This document shows, in pieces, positions 44,001 to 53,866 of a DNA stretch of 64,000 nucleotides. The stretch's first letter is position 1; every line of letters begins with the position of its first letter. Source of the stretch: Takakia lepidozioides (lineage: Eukaryota; Streptophyta; Takakiopsida; Takakiales; Takakiaceae); assembly GCA_030704615.1 (NCBI GenBank), contig CM060734.1, positions 52,158,042-52,222,041 of the forward strand, read 5' to 3'. Made by a program: the position numbers and the translations under genes. The notes under the pieces are model-generated. The model had not been told where the DNA came from, did no database searches, and saw only the letters and a list, made by a program, of their open reading frames with translations.

Positions 44001-47000
44001 ATAGCAAGCTGTGTACCTGAAAGAATGGGCTGGATAAGCTTTGATGTAAGAGATGTAGCAGCTCGCTTCAAAAAACTGGAACTCGTGCACTCCAAAGGTA
44101 GCCTAGGTTTTCCATCATATTCTTGGAGGGGGGAGCGGGAAACATCTCCCTCTGAAAATTCGGTGCCATGCTGCACAAGTAACAATTTACGTACACATGG
44201 TTTTCCGGAGTGAGTTCAGTTCAGCACGATCGTGGAATTTAAATGACAGTACTGGATTTCCTAGGACCTACTGAATATACCTCGAATCATATGCATTATA
44301 TACTATCCCGACACTCGTGGATGTATCATCTTATGTAGAGAACAAGCTTCGGAGTTCAAAAGTTACTTGACACCGCCCATCGTCTTGAGAGACAGAGGGT
44401 CTACTTCGTAAGGAGAGTCGCCGCCCTCCCAGAGGCACATCAAACGCCCCGCCCATTGCAGCACGCTAGTGTTGGCCACGTTTTTGAATATCTTCCTTAC
44501 ATTCTGCACCGATTCCACCGACATTCTCAAGACAGAGAAGCAGCCTCGGTATGTGAAATGCCATGAGTTTGTCTTCTCATCAAACTCTTCTTGATGCGCC
44601 TTTGTGTCTATATATCTGTCGAGGACGCAATAGAACACAACTGAGGTCTTCAGTTAAGCTTCTCCAAAATACTGAGCTGAATTCAATTGTTTGTCCAGAC
44701 CTCTCTAAATAGTAGAGACATTATATAAATGAAGCTCTTCATTACGATTCTCTTTTTCTCTTGCTCTCTCCAGATGCTCTTTGTCTTAGGTCTACGAAGC
44801 AAGAACACACAAGGTACACCGGGAGCTGAGATGGAAGAGAGCCGAAGGTATAACTTAAAGAACATTGATCTCTAGTCGTTGGATGTCCATGAGCACTAAA
44901 CTGTCTGGACAACTTTTCTTCCTCGCTGAGCACTCTACTTGTTTTGAACACTTATTGAACATTCGTAGATCCGCCCAAGCCTAGTATTAAAGATTCCCCA
45001 GTTTGGGCACAGGTATGTCTTTCAGAATTCCCTCTGCTGGCCACAAGCTTGCTACTGCAAGCAACGTCAAATGAATTCCATGATGGATTAGCTGACCGGA
45101 ATTGTTTCGTTGTCAACCGAGTGTAAATCAAACCACAAGATCCGACTAGACAATAGCATAGCCATCCCTCATGTATTCATGAGCGGGCTACGACTCTGAG
45201 ACTCTCCTCCGTGGAAATGAGTCCAATGGCGGGCCCCATCACCGCCTTTTTCCACCGTGCTCGAATGGCTGATGTCTGCCAGTGACGACCCTAGCTTCAT
45301 AATCTATGTTGTTTACAAGTGATTCTGAGATTTATGTGCCGGGCAATGTTGCATAGTAATTTGGAGGGTAAGCTACGAAATCATCTTATACAGATGCTTA
45401 TCTCAACAAGTAAATCAAATCATAACAACTGCAGCTGCATAAAATTTCGGTACCACACTCTCTCCACATCAGGCAGGAAGAGAGAAATACTATAAATCTT
45501 GGTGCGATCAGGCAGGCAGCATGTAAGTTACTGCAAACCCATCACATGATTCCAGGGCCCACAGATGCAGTGACTGTTAAGAATATTTTACTTGTCTTCC
45601 TATCACTCAAGGTTTTTCATGCCGACCTTCTGGTAGACCCGTAATAAAAGGACTGCACCTTACAGTTTTGCTAGTTAACGTCCTCAGAACTTAAAAGCTT
45701 CTCAGCTTGCTGATACTGTTAATTCACCACTTAAAACCTGCAGATTCAGAGGATATAATCTGAACTAGGGAGTCTAAGGAGTGTGCACACAAGACGTTTC
45801 CATTGAGCTGTCAGATTCATATGTACAGGAATGTAAAATATTGTGAGTCTATTATGCAGCTGGGTCGGGCCCCTTTCGACGGATCAAGGAAGATTAAGGT
45901 GGAACACTATTGTCAAGAGGTTTCATATACCAAGGATATCTCATGCAGGAACGAAGTGATTAGTAGTCTAGAGCCCATTTAATCACGCAACGTCGCTCTC
46001 ATAGATCATGAAAGTTCACTCCTCGATTCTAATTCGTGGCATAAGGGCCGGATATATGAAGGGTTGATGAAAGGCAGAGACATGCTGGGCTATTTCGTTC
46101 ACTGCAGATTACTTCCCCCATTCTGAGGTCCATGAAGTGACCCTCCGCCACTCTCTCGTTCAATTGATGTTGCTTGAAACAGAGACGTTATGCATCACAT
46201 CCAATCAACTATTATCTATGTACAGAGAGGATACCAGGGGGTATACACGTTCAGTATTGTAGGAGGGCAAATGAGGCTTTAATTAATTATCCTGGACATC
46301 AAGGAGATTACCTTGCTGATATCCCTTCTTTGATCTCGAACTTCCGAAGATAGCCGTGCCCATCCAGCGGGTGGACGTTATAAGACCCATGGTCGTCTGA
46401 GAACAATCCGGGGCCGCAGAGATAGTAGACACCAGCAAGGTCTGCAGGTACAGAACCTTCAACTGCTGCCAGTTCTAGCGGCTCCACCACCTCAGATCGC
46501 TGTGATTGGAATACAAATTGGTAGTCCCAGAACGCATCCAAATCTTCACCAATTTCTTCCAGAGTTGTAGCTTCACGGTGTCGAACTTCATCTGTTTCCT
46601 CGATCAGAATTTGTGGAACTTTTCTTCGGTGCAATAACTGCTGTAACCCTGCATACACCAGGATTGCAAAAAACTAAGATGATTAAGAGATTGCCGTAAT
46701 TACTCCCGGGTCCTGAATCATTCTTTAGTTAGAGCTGTGGGTTGGAGCAGAGGATTGTTGCACTCGAGTACATATGGTATATTAAGTTCTCGTACCTTTT
46801 GAAGCAGTACTGACTTTGAGGGCATCAGCAGTTGCTGTAGAGAGCAATACTTCTCGGGACTTCGGCCGCTCTCTAATCACCTGGCAAACTGGGCTTCCGA
46901 GTTTTTGAGTCTTTAAAGACGCGGATGCTGGGAGATAAACATTCCGAGTACCAAGTTGTAAATATGACGACGATGATCCCCATTTATTACAGATTTCAGC

Positions 47001-47066
47001 TCTACGTGCATGGGATGCTGATATCGGGGTGTTACAATCGCGCAAAATTCTGGAGGATGTGTCCAT
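41056..47066 (-). CDS. CCD7: Carotenoid cleavage dioxygenase 7
   Basis: Nine exons (46,796-47,066; 46,312-46,648; 44,374-44,615; 44,017-44,151; 43,441-43,569; 43,064-43,195; 42,333-42,608; 41,623-42,073; 41,056-41,220) join by GT-AG introns with matching phases to about 712 residues, normal for the family. Exon 1 is Ser/Arg-rich, a likely plastid transit peptide. Exon 2 has FWDYQFVFQSQRSE and HPLDGHGYLR, a CCD7 signature. The four candidate iron-binding His are seen in SHFKIDAKR, LLIHDW, WLTHVVNTFEE and FPMGFHGFW. CCD7 cleaves 9-cis-beta-carotene at the 9',10' bond in plastids, between D27 and CCD8, on the way to carlactone and strigolactones. One base seems missing in exon 8 near 41,776 (between TMVK and WWAGKR). 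If real, this would remove the last His and inactivate the protein, but perfect splicing elsewhere makes a sequence error plausible. Confidence 0.93.
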
Positions 47067-47201
47067 AGTTTTGGATTGGCGCGTCAGGCCCAGCCTCAGG
47101 GAAGAGCGACTGAGGTCTGGCTAGCTTGTCTGTCTCACCCAAATAATGAACAGTACACTTGGGGAGCTGACCAGCATGCGCTGTAGCTCTAAACTCTCAT
47201 T

Positions 47202-47642
47202 GTGCTAGAAGCTCGTGTTTGCCGATCCGTTGCATGCCTGCGTTTCGTGAATTTTCACTTGAGGAGCCTCCCAACAGTCAAACCTGCACAAGATAATATA
47301 ATGGGTTTTGTCAGTTGTCGTCCGAAATGGTCCTTGAAGCAAGGAATACACGGTAAAGACTTCTACACAAAAGACGAATTCGCTGTCGGCCAGAGCGACA
47401 TCGAAGCCCTGAGCCGACATCTAAGAATCAGCGATCCACCAAGCTTGCAGTGTTCAGTTTGCGGTAAGTCAGAGAGCTCAATTGTGCAAACACACGTACA
47501 AAGACAGGAAAGCAGAGCTGGAGGCGAGGTCAAGTGGAGCACAGGGAAGTGTGTGCGGAGGAGGAGTGATGTTGAAAGCAAGCTTTTATGCGTTGCGTGT
47601 GTGTGGGCCCCGAGTGGCGTTCAAGTGATCAGATCTTTGTGA
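47202..47642 (+). CDS. Uncertain open frame upstream of CCD7, divergent orientation
   Basis: A 146-codon plus-strand frame starting 136 bp beyond the CCD7 start codon in the opposite direction. It has scattered Cys (LQCSVCGKSES) but no recognised domain. It may be chance coding or a first exon of a divergent gene. The interval between the two start codons would be the CCD7 core promoter; no TATA-like box is obvious. Confidence 0.2.
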   Translation: MLEARVCRSVACLRFVNFHLRSLPTVKPAQDNIMGFVSCRPKWSLKQGIHGKDFYTKDEFAVGQSDIEALSRHLRISDPPSLQCSVCGKSESSIVQTHVQRQESRAGGEVKWSTGKCVRRRSDVESKLLCVACVWAPSGVQVIRSL

Positions 47643-48724
47643 TGAGGTCAACTAACATTCCTAAGTTAGGCCTTCAATCTAGCTTACCTCCACTTTTTCA
47701 TTAACTAATTCATTCATCCCTTTGATTTACACAACTTGAGAATGGTGCACCGCCAAGGTGGGCCCCGAGGGGAGGGGGGCTTTTGGCTGCGTAAAGACAA
47801 GAGGGTTCTTTCCAGAAGTCGTGGATGGCTGAGATCTCTTGAAGATCGGGGTGGATGGCTCAGATCCCAGAGCTAAAATAAAAGAATTGAGTTGAGAAAA
47901 GGAAACATGGCATGGGTAAGATCTAAGATCCCACTACAATCCCCGCCCTAGGGATCTACCCTGCCACCCGTTGATGCAATATTCCGTCACCTGCCAAAAC
48001 ACCTAGGGTTTGTCGATATGTGCATGCAAAAGATGCGACTTCAAAAAGGACAACTAAATGGATGAAAGCAAGACAACGTGATGGATGAAATAAATCTTAA
48101 AAAGGACAACTCAATGGATGAGGATCTGGGTAGAATACGAGGTGTTGGCAGAATATGCTTTGGCATAATCGTAGGCTTGATTTTGTATAGCCCATTATGA
48201 TGTCCAGCCAATCAGAGGCTGTGGGTCAATTTGGGTAGCCTCTCTTTTCATCCATGGTCCAGAATCCGTGGATGAACTCGGATGAGAAAATTCCTGAAGC
48301 AAAAGTGTGCGGGCCGGGGTCAAACGTACGGAGCAATTTACGTCACTGAAAACAAATAAAACCTGCGCGCAGGGAATGTTTTGAAGGCCGGGCTATCCCT
48401 AATTTTCTGCAAATTAGGGGTGTCCAGCGCTTTGACCCGCCCACGTGGCAGGTACTTGGCGCCGGGCGCCGGCGAGGGAATTGAGGGGGCTTGCGTGGGC
48501 CCCCGCTGCACTCACAACAGCCACTGCAAGTCGACCCTTCAAATGTCTTGGTTTTTATGACGTGGCCCGTCAAAAACCTGCCGGGAAGTTTTGCTGGCTT
48601 TAGGCCAAATGGCCTGAGTTCAAAAATTCGGTAAAAACGTAAGAACCACATCCTTAGGTCGAGATCTGTTCGTAATGAATTTCTGGGGGCAGATGAATGT
48701 GGTAGTCAGGAATGTATTTGTAAG
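47643..48724. other. Spacer, no gene seen
   Basis: Contains short GGATGAA-type repeats (48,055-48,120), as in the 29.9-31.2 kb repeat. A block of about 75 bp at 48,155-48,230, including TATAGCCCATTATGATGTCC, recurs at 49,845-49,915, on the other side of the hAT element. Confidence 0.4.
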
Positions 48725-48732
48725 GTTCAAAC

Positions 48733-49661
48733 CAGTGTTGTGCGGGTTCTGCCTTTTTAAGGAACCCGCCGCCGGGTCCGGGTGCGGGTTTTTTTTCGGA
48801 GCCAAGTCCGGGTCCGGATCCGGGTTTTTGAAATTTGGAAAATCCGGGTTTGGGTTCGGGTCCGGGTTTCTCAACACGTACTCAGGTTAGGGTCCGGGTA
48901 GTTGTTGGGAAATATTAGCGGGTTCACGGGTTCGGATCCGGGTCCTAATTTATTGATTAAATAAATTATAAAAATAAGATTAATCAGGGATAAAATCATT
49001 TTTGGCTGGAAAAAACTTTAAATCTTAATAATGAATTTTATTTTAAGAGACATTCCTTCAAAATATATCATGAATATGAATATGTATACCACAAATAAGA
49101 ATTAAAATAGAAGTTTGAGTTCCATTTTCTATTTTTCAATATCAATTCTTTAAACATGTTAAGAATAGTAATATGCCTCAAGGATAGATCGCTGTAGCAT
49201 GGATGTGTGGGAACTGGCCTAATAATAATATATGACGCCTCCTTTGGGAGGTGTAAATTATGGTCCCATAGGGCACAACTTTGTGACACCACTCAGTGGA
49301 TTGAACCCACAACCGCTTTTGAGGTGGTATGAGGGCATTACCATTGGGCTACAACATGGTGGGGCTGGCTGCTGCAGTGGCCTATTGCTGCTCGTCCCCT
49401 CCACACATATGACAAAACCTACCAGATCTAAGGTGGACCCCGCATGCCCATCTAAAATTAAGACCTGGACCCTGTCCCCCTACATTGGCCCGGGGGTAGC
49501 GGGTTTAACGGGTTCTGGACCCAGCAGGCGGGTCCGGGCCGGTTCCGGGTTCATTTTAGAAATGAACCCGGGTCAGGGTAGAGGTTTTTTGTGATAGCAC
49601 GGGACCGGGTCCGGGTAACCCGGATCCTAACCCGCCGGAAAGCCGGACCCGCACAACACTG
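48733..49661. mobile_element. Non-autonomous hAT-type element, 929 bp
   Basis: The ends are perfect inverted repeats over CAGTGTTGTGCGGGT, and the element is flanked by a perfect 8-bp target duplication GTTCAAAC (48,725-48,732 and 49,662-49,669), the hAT hallmark. Subterminal regions are packed with CCGGGTCCGGGT-type repeats, in opposite orientation at the two ends, as hAT transposase-binding arrays often are. No transposase frame is present, so it depends on an autonomous relative. A SINE sits inside. Confidence 0.88.
49210..49360 (-). mobile_element. tRNA-derived SINE inside the hAT element
   Basis: The minus strand has an RNA polymerase III A box TAGCCCAATGG (49,341-49,351) and B box GGTTCAATCC (49,298-49,307) at tRNA-like spacing. 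Between them are GCCCTCATACC and GGTTGTGGGTTCAA, which recur in the SINE at 62,150-62,303. Ends are approximate and no clear target duplication was found. Confidence 0.65.
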
Positions 49662-49669
49662 GTTCAAAC

Positions 49670-50711
49670 TTCCGGATGATTCAGGGTAGCAAGATAGAGC
49701 TCAAGACACGCAAGTATGTAGTATGTACCTTTTGGGGGTGGCCCACCAAAATAGGTCTAGTCCTTTTAAGGTTAAGGATTTTTAAGGTAGATTCTACCAT
49801 TTAGATTTAGAGGCAAACTAAGAAGCAGAATATGTGTTTGACGCAATGTGCTTTGGCATATTCCTAAGCTTGATTTCGTATAGCCCATTATGATGTCCAG
49901 CCAATCAGGGGCTGCAGAGCTGCTCATTATGCAATTCAAATTATTGCCAGTTTGACTTTGTAAAAGATCATTAAGGGTGCAGCCTCTAATTGGCAGAATG
50001 GGCAATGGCTTCCCCATTAGTTCTTTTTTTTTTCATTTCTGCCTTGGCGTGGAGGTGGCGAAATATTTTTGGGACTGAGTGCAGAGGTGACATGTACAAT
50101 ATCCACCTAGAATCCACTTGGCTACAGATATGCTATATATGGTGCAATATGGCGATCGATGATGCAATATGGCAATATGGTTACTATACAATGGCGAAGG
50201 ACGGCGATGGCGGAGAGCTCCGCGGGGTTTGTGATGTGGTCTATTGCAAGACATCGGTGACCTCACTGGAGCTGCTTTCCTCCGCTGGGCTCTTCGTTAT
50301 CATGCTGGCTTTCCTTTTTCCCTTTTGTGATTCCTCCTCCTCTCTTTCATTCCATCTTATGTTTTTTCCTTCTTCCTTTCGTCTCCCTTTCATCTGTGCG
50401 ACTGTTTTTTAGGGATCCTTTGACGTCGATCCCCAAATGGTATCCAGCGACTTCCTTCAAGACTCCCAAGACTTGTCGGCGCTTTGCTATCTCATTTCCC
50501 CTCCTACTTCTCTCTTCTTCAATTCCTGCTTGATTATTTTTTTTTGCTCTGACTTCCTCTATTTTTTGTCCCCTACTTTGCTTGAGCCTTGATGGCCTCC
50601 TTCCATCCGCGTCCGTCTCCCCCGCATTCCCCTTCCTTTGCTCGTCCGGAGGTTTATTAGTGTTTCTCGGAGCTGTCGGACTTTGCGTTTCCAATTCCGC
50701 CAGCTTTAGAT
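49670..50711. other. Spacer and probable LINE 5' region
   Basis: The left part repeats the 48.2-kb block. The right part (from about 50,270) is CT-rich and leads into the LINE ORF1 start at 50,712, so it is probably LINE 5' untranslated sequence. No separate gene is seen. Confidence 0.45.
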
Positions 50712-51405
50712 ATGGCATCGTTCATCTCAGCTGCGAACCATCACAGACGTGACAACAGAAGAGACGACAGGCAAAGAGCTCAAGGGTCTACAAATGCCCA
50801 AGTTCATGTGAATCGTGTTCCTCACAATGGGCCGGGGATACTGGGCAATGGCCCTTCTTCCTCTTTCAACCCATCTGCCGACTCTTTCCAGCTATGGAGT
50901 GAAAATGCAGGTGTGGTTGATGAGAATCAGCCTATTCTCAGCATTGACATGGATGTGGTTAAGAAGCACTCCTTGTTCTTTCAGGAAACGGGTGTTCTCG
51001 TGCATTTTCCTCAGAGGGCGAGGGACAGGTTCTGGGCCAAGCGCTAGGCCTTGGAGCACATTGGACCAGAAGGGGGGCTCACCCAGCATTTCTGCATCCC
51101 AATGGAACGGGGTTCTACTCCCTAATGTTTGTTTCGGCAGAACATGCTGAGAAGGTGCTCAATTTTAATACTTTGAAATCGAGATACAGGATGAACCTCT
51201 TCCCCTGGTCTACTGAATGGGGCCACAAAGGTGTGGTTACTTGTAAGCCCCGTATGATCGCACTCCCTTTCCTTCCTGGTAAATACCTCAGATCCCTGCC
51301 AGAGATTGGGGCGCACCTCGGTGCTTTCATTGGTTCGATCCTGCCAAACGACCATTTCCTATCCGATCCTCACAATGTGATAATGACGGTGGTCCAAAGC
51401 CCTCT
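50712..51405 (+). pseudogene. LINE ORF1 5' fragment, plus strand
   Basis: Two plus-strand frames (MASFISAANHHRRDNRRDDR, then AEHAEKVLNFNTLKSRYRMN to PGKYLRSLPEIGAHLGAFIG) match the N-terminal, RRM-like DUF4283 part of the ORF1 of the LINE at 53-61 kb (shared landmarks: VHFP/LHFPG, NLFPWS/NIFPWS, LPEIGAHLG/LPNIGNFFG). The fragment ends abruptly at about 51,400, where it meets an oppositely oriented LINE fragment. It is a broken insertion. Confidence 0.72.
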
Positions 51406-52092
51406 TAGAGGATCTGGAATCTATAGCCCCCCATAAGAAATTCCGAATAAGAGACTTGATCCGTTTCAAAAGAGCTGAGCTTGGATCCCAAACAGACGCT
51501 GTAAAGCAAAGAGAGGCAGAGAGGACCTAGTTGGCAATCAAAGCCTGACCAGCCAAGGAGAGCTGGGCAGAGCACCAGAAACGGAGGCGTTTTTTAAAGT
51601 GCGGAGAAATCCCCTTCGAATAACGAATCTCAGAGCTGAGGTGGTGACCAATGAGATGGCCTAGCAGATAATGGGATTCACCATCTGCTAAGGTCCACCG
51701 TAAGCCAAGATCCAGCCCCCAAGGGGGGATATGCGCAGCCCCGGCCGCACCCAAAAAGAGATTCCCTACGGATTTATCCCAATTCACCTTCAAACCAGAA
51801 GCAAGGCAAAAGAAGTTCAAGCACTCAAGCCCCAGGTTAATATTCTGGGTGTTAGAATTCCTAAAGTATAGAACAGAATCATCAACATACATAGACACTT
51901 TTAAATTACAGGGAGGGGAACCATGAACAGGGATGATGAGGCCGGTCAGCCTAACTTGAGTATCCATGAGGTAACCAAGGCAGTCAGCCGCAATCAAGAA
52001 AAAGAAGGGAGGAAGAGGGCATCCCTGCCTGACGGAACGCTGAAGAGGAAAGAGAGAAGAAAAACAGAGGAGAGGCAACCAGTGGTTAAAAC
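51405..52092 (-). mobile_element. LINE ORF2 fragment, part 1 of a split LINE
   Basis: Minus-strand RT sequence with QRSVRQGCPLPPFFFLIAAD and the catalytic YVDDS box (near 51,875-51,892), then SGLKVNWDKS and an IRNFLWGA tail. The upstream half of the same RT lies at 61,806 onward. The two halves are separated by the large hAT-like insertion, whose 8-bp duplication (GTTAAAAC here, TTTAAAAC there) falls within the coding sequence. On the left it abuts a plus-strand LINE fragment. Confidence 0.82.
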
Positions 52093-52143
52093 CAGTGTTG
52101 AGCGGGTATACGATTTGTCGGGGGTTGGTATCCTCTGAGCACA

Positions 52144-52783
52144 GCGTGAGCATGCTCACGTAAGCACAACCCATGGTCATGGGAATTTTATGTTTTTTAA
52201 CCTCGGTCATATGAGTTATATGTTTTCAAAATAGAATAAAACCATAAGCGGGTATAGTTTTTGGTGCATTTGTACGGTACATCTGCGCCAATTCAGCGAG
52301 GCGAAACATTTAGTAGTGTAGCTAGAAACCCTAAACCTATAGCGGTGGCGGTGAATTTCGCATTGAGAAATGATATGTGCTATGAGCACAAACTGAATTT
52401 CGCAATAATAAATGATAATTAAGGTGAATTTCACATTGAGAAATGATATGTGCTATGGGCACAAACTTAATTTCGCAGTGAGAAATTGTACTTTAGGTGA
52501 ATTTTGCATTGAGAAATGATACGTGATATGGGCACAAACTTAATTTCGTAGTGAGACATGATATGTAATATGGGCACAAACCTAAGGAGCGGTGGGTTTC
52601 GCATTGAGAAAAAGCCACGTCTATAGGGTAACATGTTCATCATGTATAGGGGCTACTTCTTCTTTATGTGTTGGTTTCGCATAGTTGTTAGTTTTGCCAA
52701 TTTCATTTCGCTGTGGAGATTTCACGGAAATTTCGCAGAAATTTGGGGAATATGCCCTTGTGCTCGCGTGAGCATGCTCGCGC
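52144..52783. mobile_element. Short inverted-repeat element with GTGAGCATGCTCAC termini
   Basis: The left end GCGTGAGCATGCTCACGTAAGC and the right end are inverted repeats matching at 21 of 24 positions. Each end is itself palindromic around GAGCATGCTC. Inside are three to four tandem units of about 70 bp carrying TTTCGCATTGAGAAATGATA (from about 52,350). Related sequence occurs near 17,260-17,490. No coding frame is present. Confidence 0.55.
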
Positions 52784-53170
52784 GCTACCCAACCTCCGAT
52801 TTGCTCGGGTATATCCGGGTAAGGTTACCCATATATACCCGGACCGGCAGGTTTTGTTTACCTAGACACGGACCCAAATATGAAGGGTATCATTTATCTT
52901 TCCCCTGACCCCGATGAAGGGTAAATCATCAGCATTTACCCGATCCTTAGGGCCGGTAATGTTTTTCTTGGCGGATAATGGAATTGGGGTAATAGGCTTG
53001 CTGACCTATGTTCTTGTGCCAAGGGCTGCCCTCACTCCATTGCCATTAAATATATCTCAAGGGGGAATCACAAAGCATTAAATAGGTACTAGCGCGGTCT
53101 TCTAGGCTGCTTCATTGCTTGCACATGTATGATGTACATACCTATATTTTGTTTTTATACTCTAGTTGGG

Positions 53171-53215
53171 ATTGAATTTTATTTTTTTATTTTATTTTTA
53201 TTTTTATATTTTTCT
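53171..53215 (-). repeat. A-rich 3' tail of the nested LINE
   Basis: On the minus strand this is AATATAAAAATAAAAATAAA-type sequence directly after the LINE 3' region, as expected for target-primed insertion. A matching target duplication at the 5' end of the LINE was not found with confidence. Confidence 0.55.
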
Positions 53216-53866
53216 CCGCCAAACAGGGCGAGGCCCTGATAGTGCTTTTATTGATAAGATTATTGAAGGGAAAAAATTAAACCCTTTACCATAAGGGTGA
53301 TCTCACGGTTTGCCGTGCTGGATAACTCTCGAATAGTGAACACATTACTAGGTACGTAACAGACCCCTGAAAATAACCTCTCTCTCACAGCGAGAGGAGT
53401 CCTACCAATAAACTGGCATATCATGAAAATTACATGGTTTTGATCCAGAAAGAAGATGCTTATGGTGTCAAGACCGAAAGAGAGTAGATGAGAGAAGATG
53501 AGAGGGCCGGCGATCGGGGGTGGCGAGAGAGGAAGGACAGCCAAAGAGGAGCACAAGTGGAAGGTATCGATGGGCCCTAGCTAAGCAGTGAAGACATTCT
53601 ATCTATGAAAGCAAAGCTTGGCCGAGGATGTGGGCCTGATGTGCTTCCAATTGACATCGGATCTTTCAAACTCAGGGGAAGCTGAAGAGCTCGGATCTGA
53701 GTCCCTGCCAAGAGTGTGGAACAGAGTCTGCCCAAACACAGGTGAGATCATAAGCGCAACTACAAATGACCCCATGCTTCCCCCATGTTGTTCGAAGGCA
53801 TGGAGGAGGGCTGGCTGACGTTGCGGCTTCCTGATAGCTTCTGCACACAATGAAGCCCATGCCTTC

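Noticed and set aside
50712-52092. Twin-priming as the cause of the opposed LINE fragments
   Set aside because: In twin priming the inverted part is on the 5' side of the tailed part; here the junction is on the 3' side of the minus-strand fragment.
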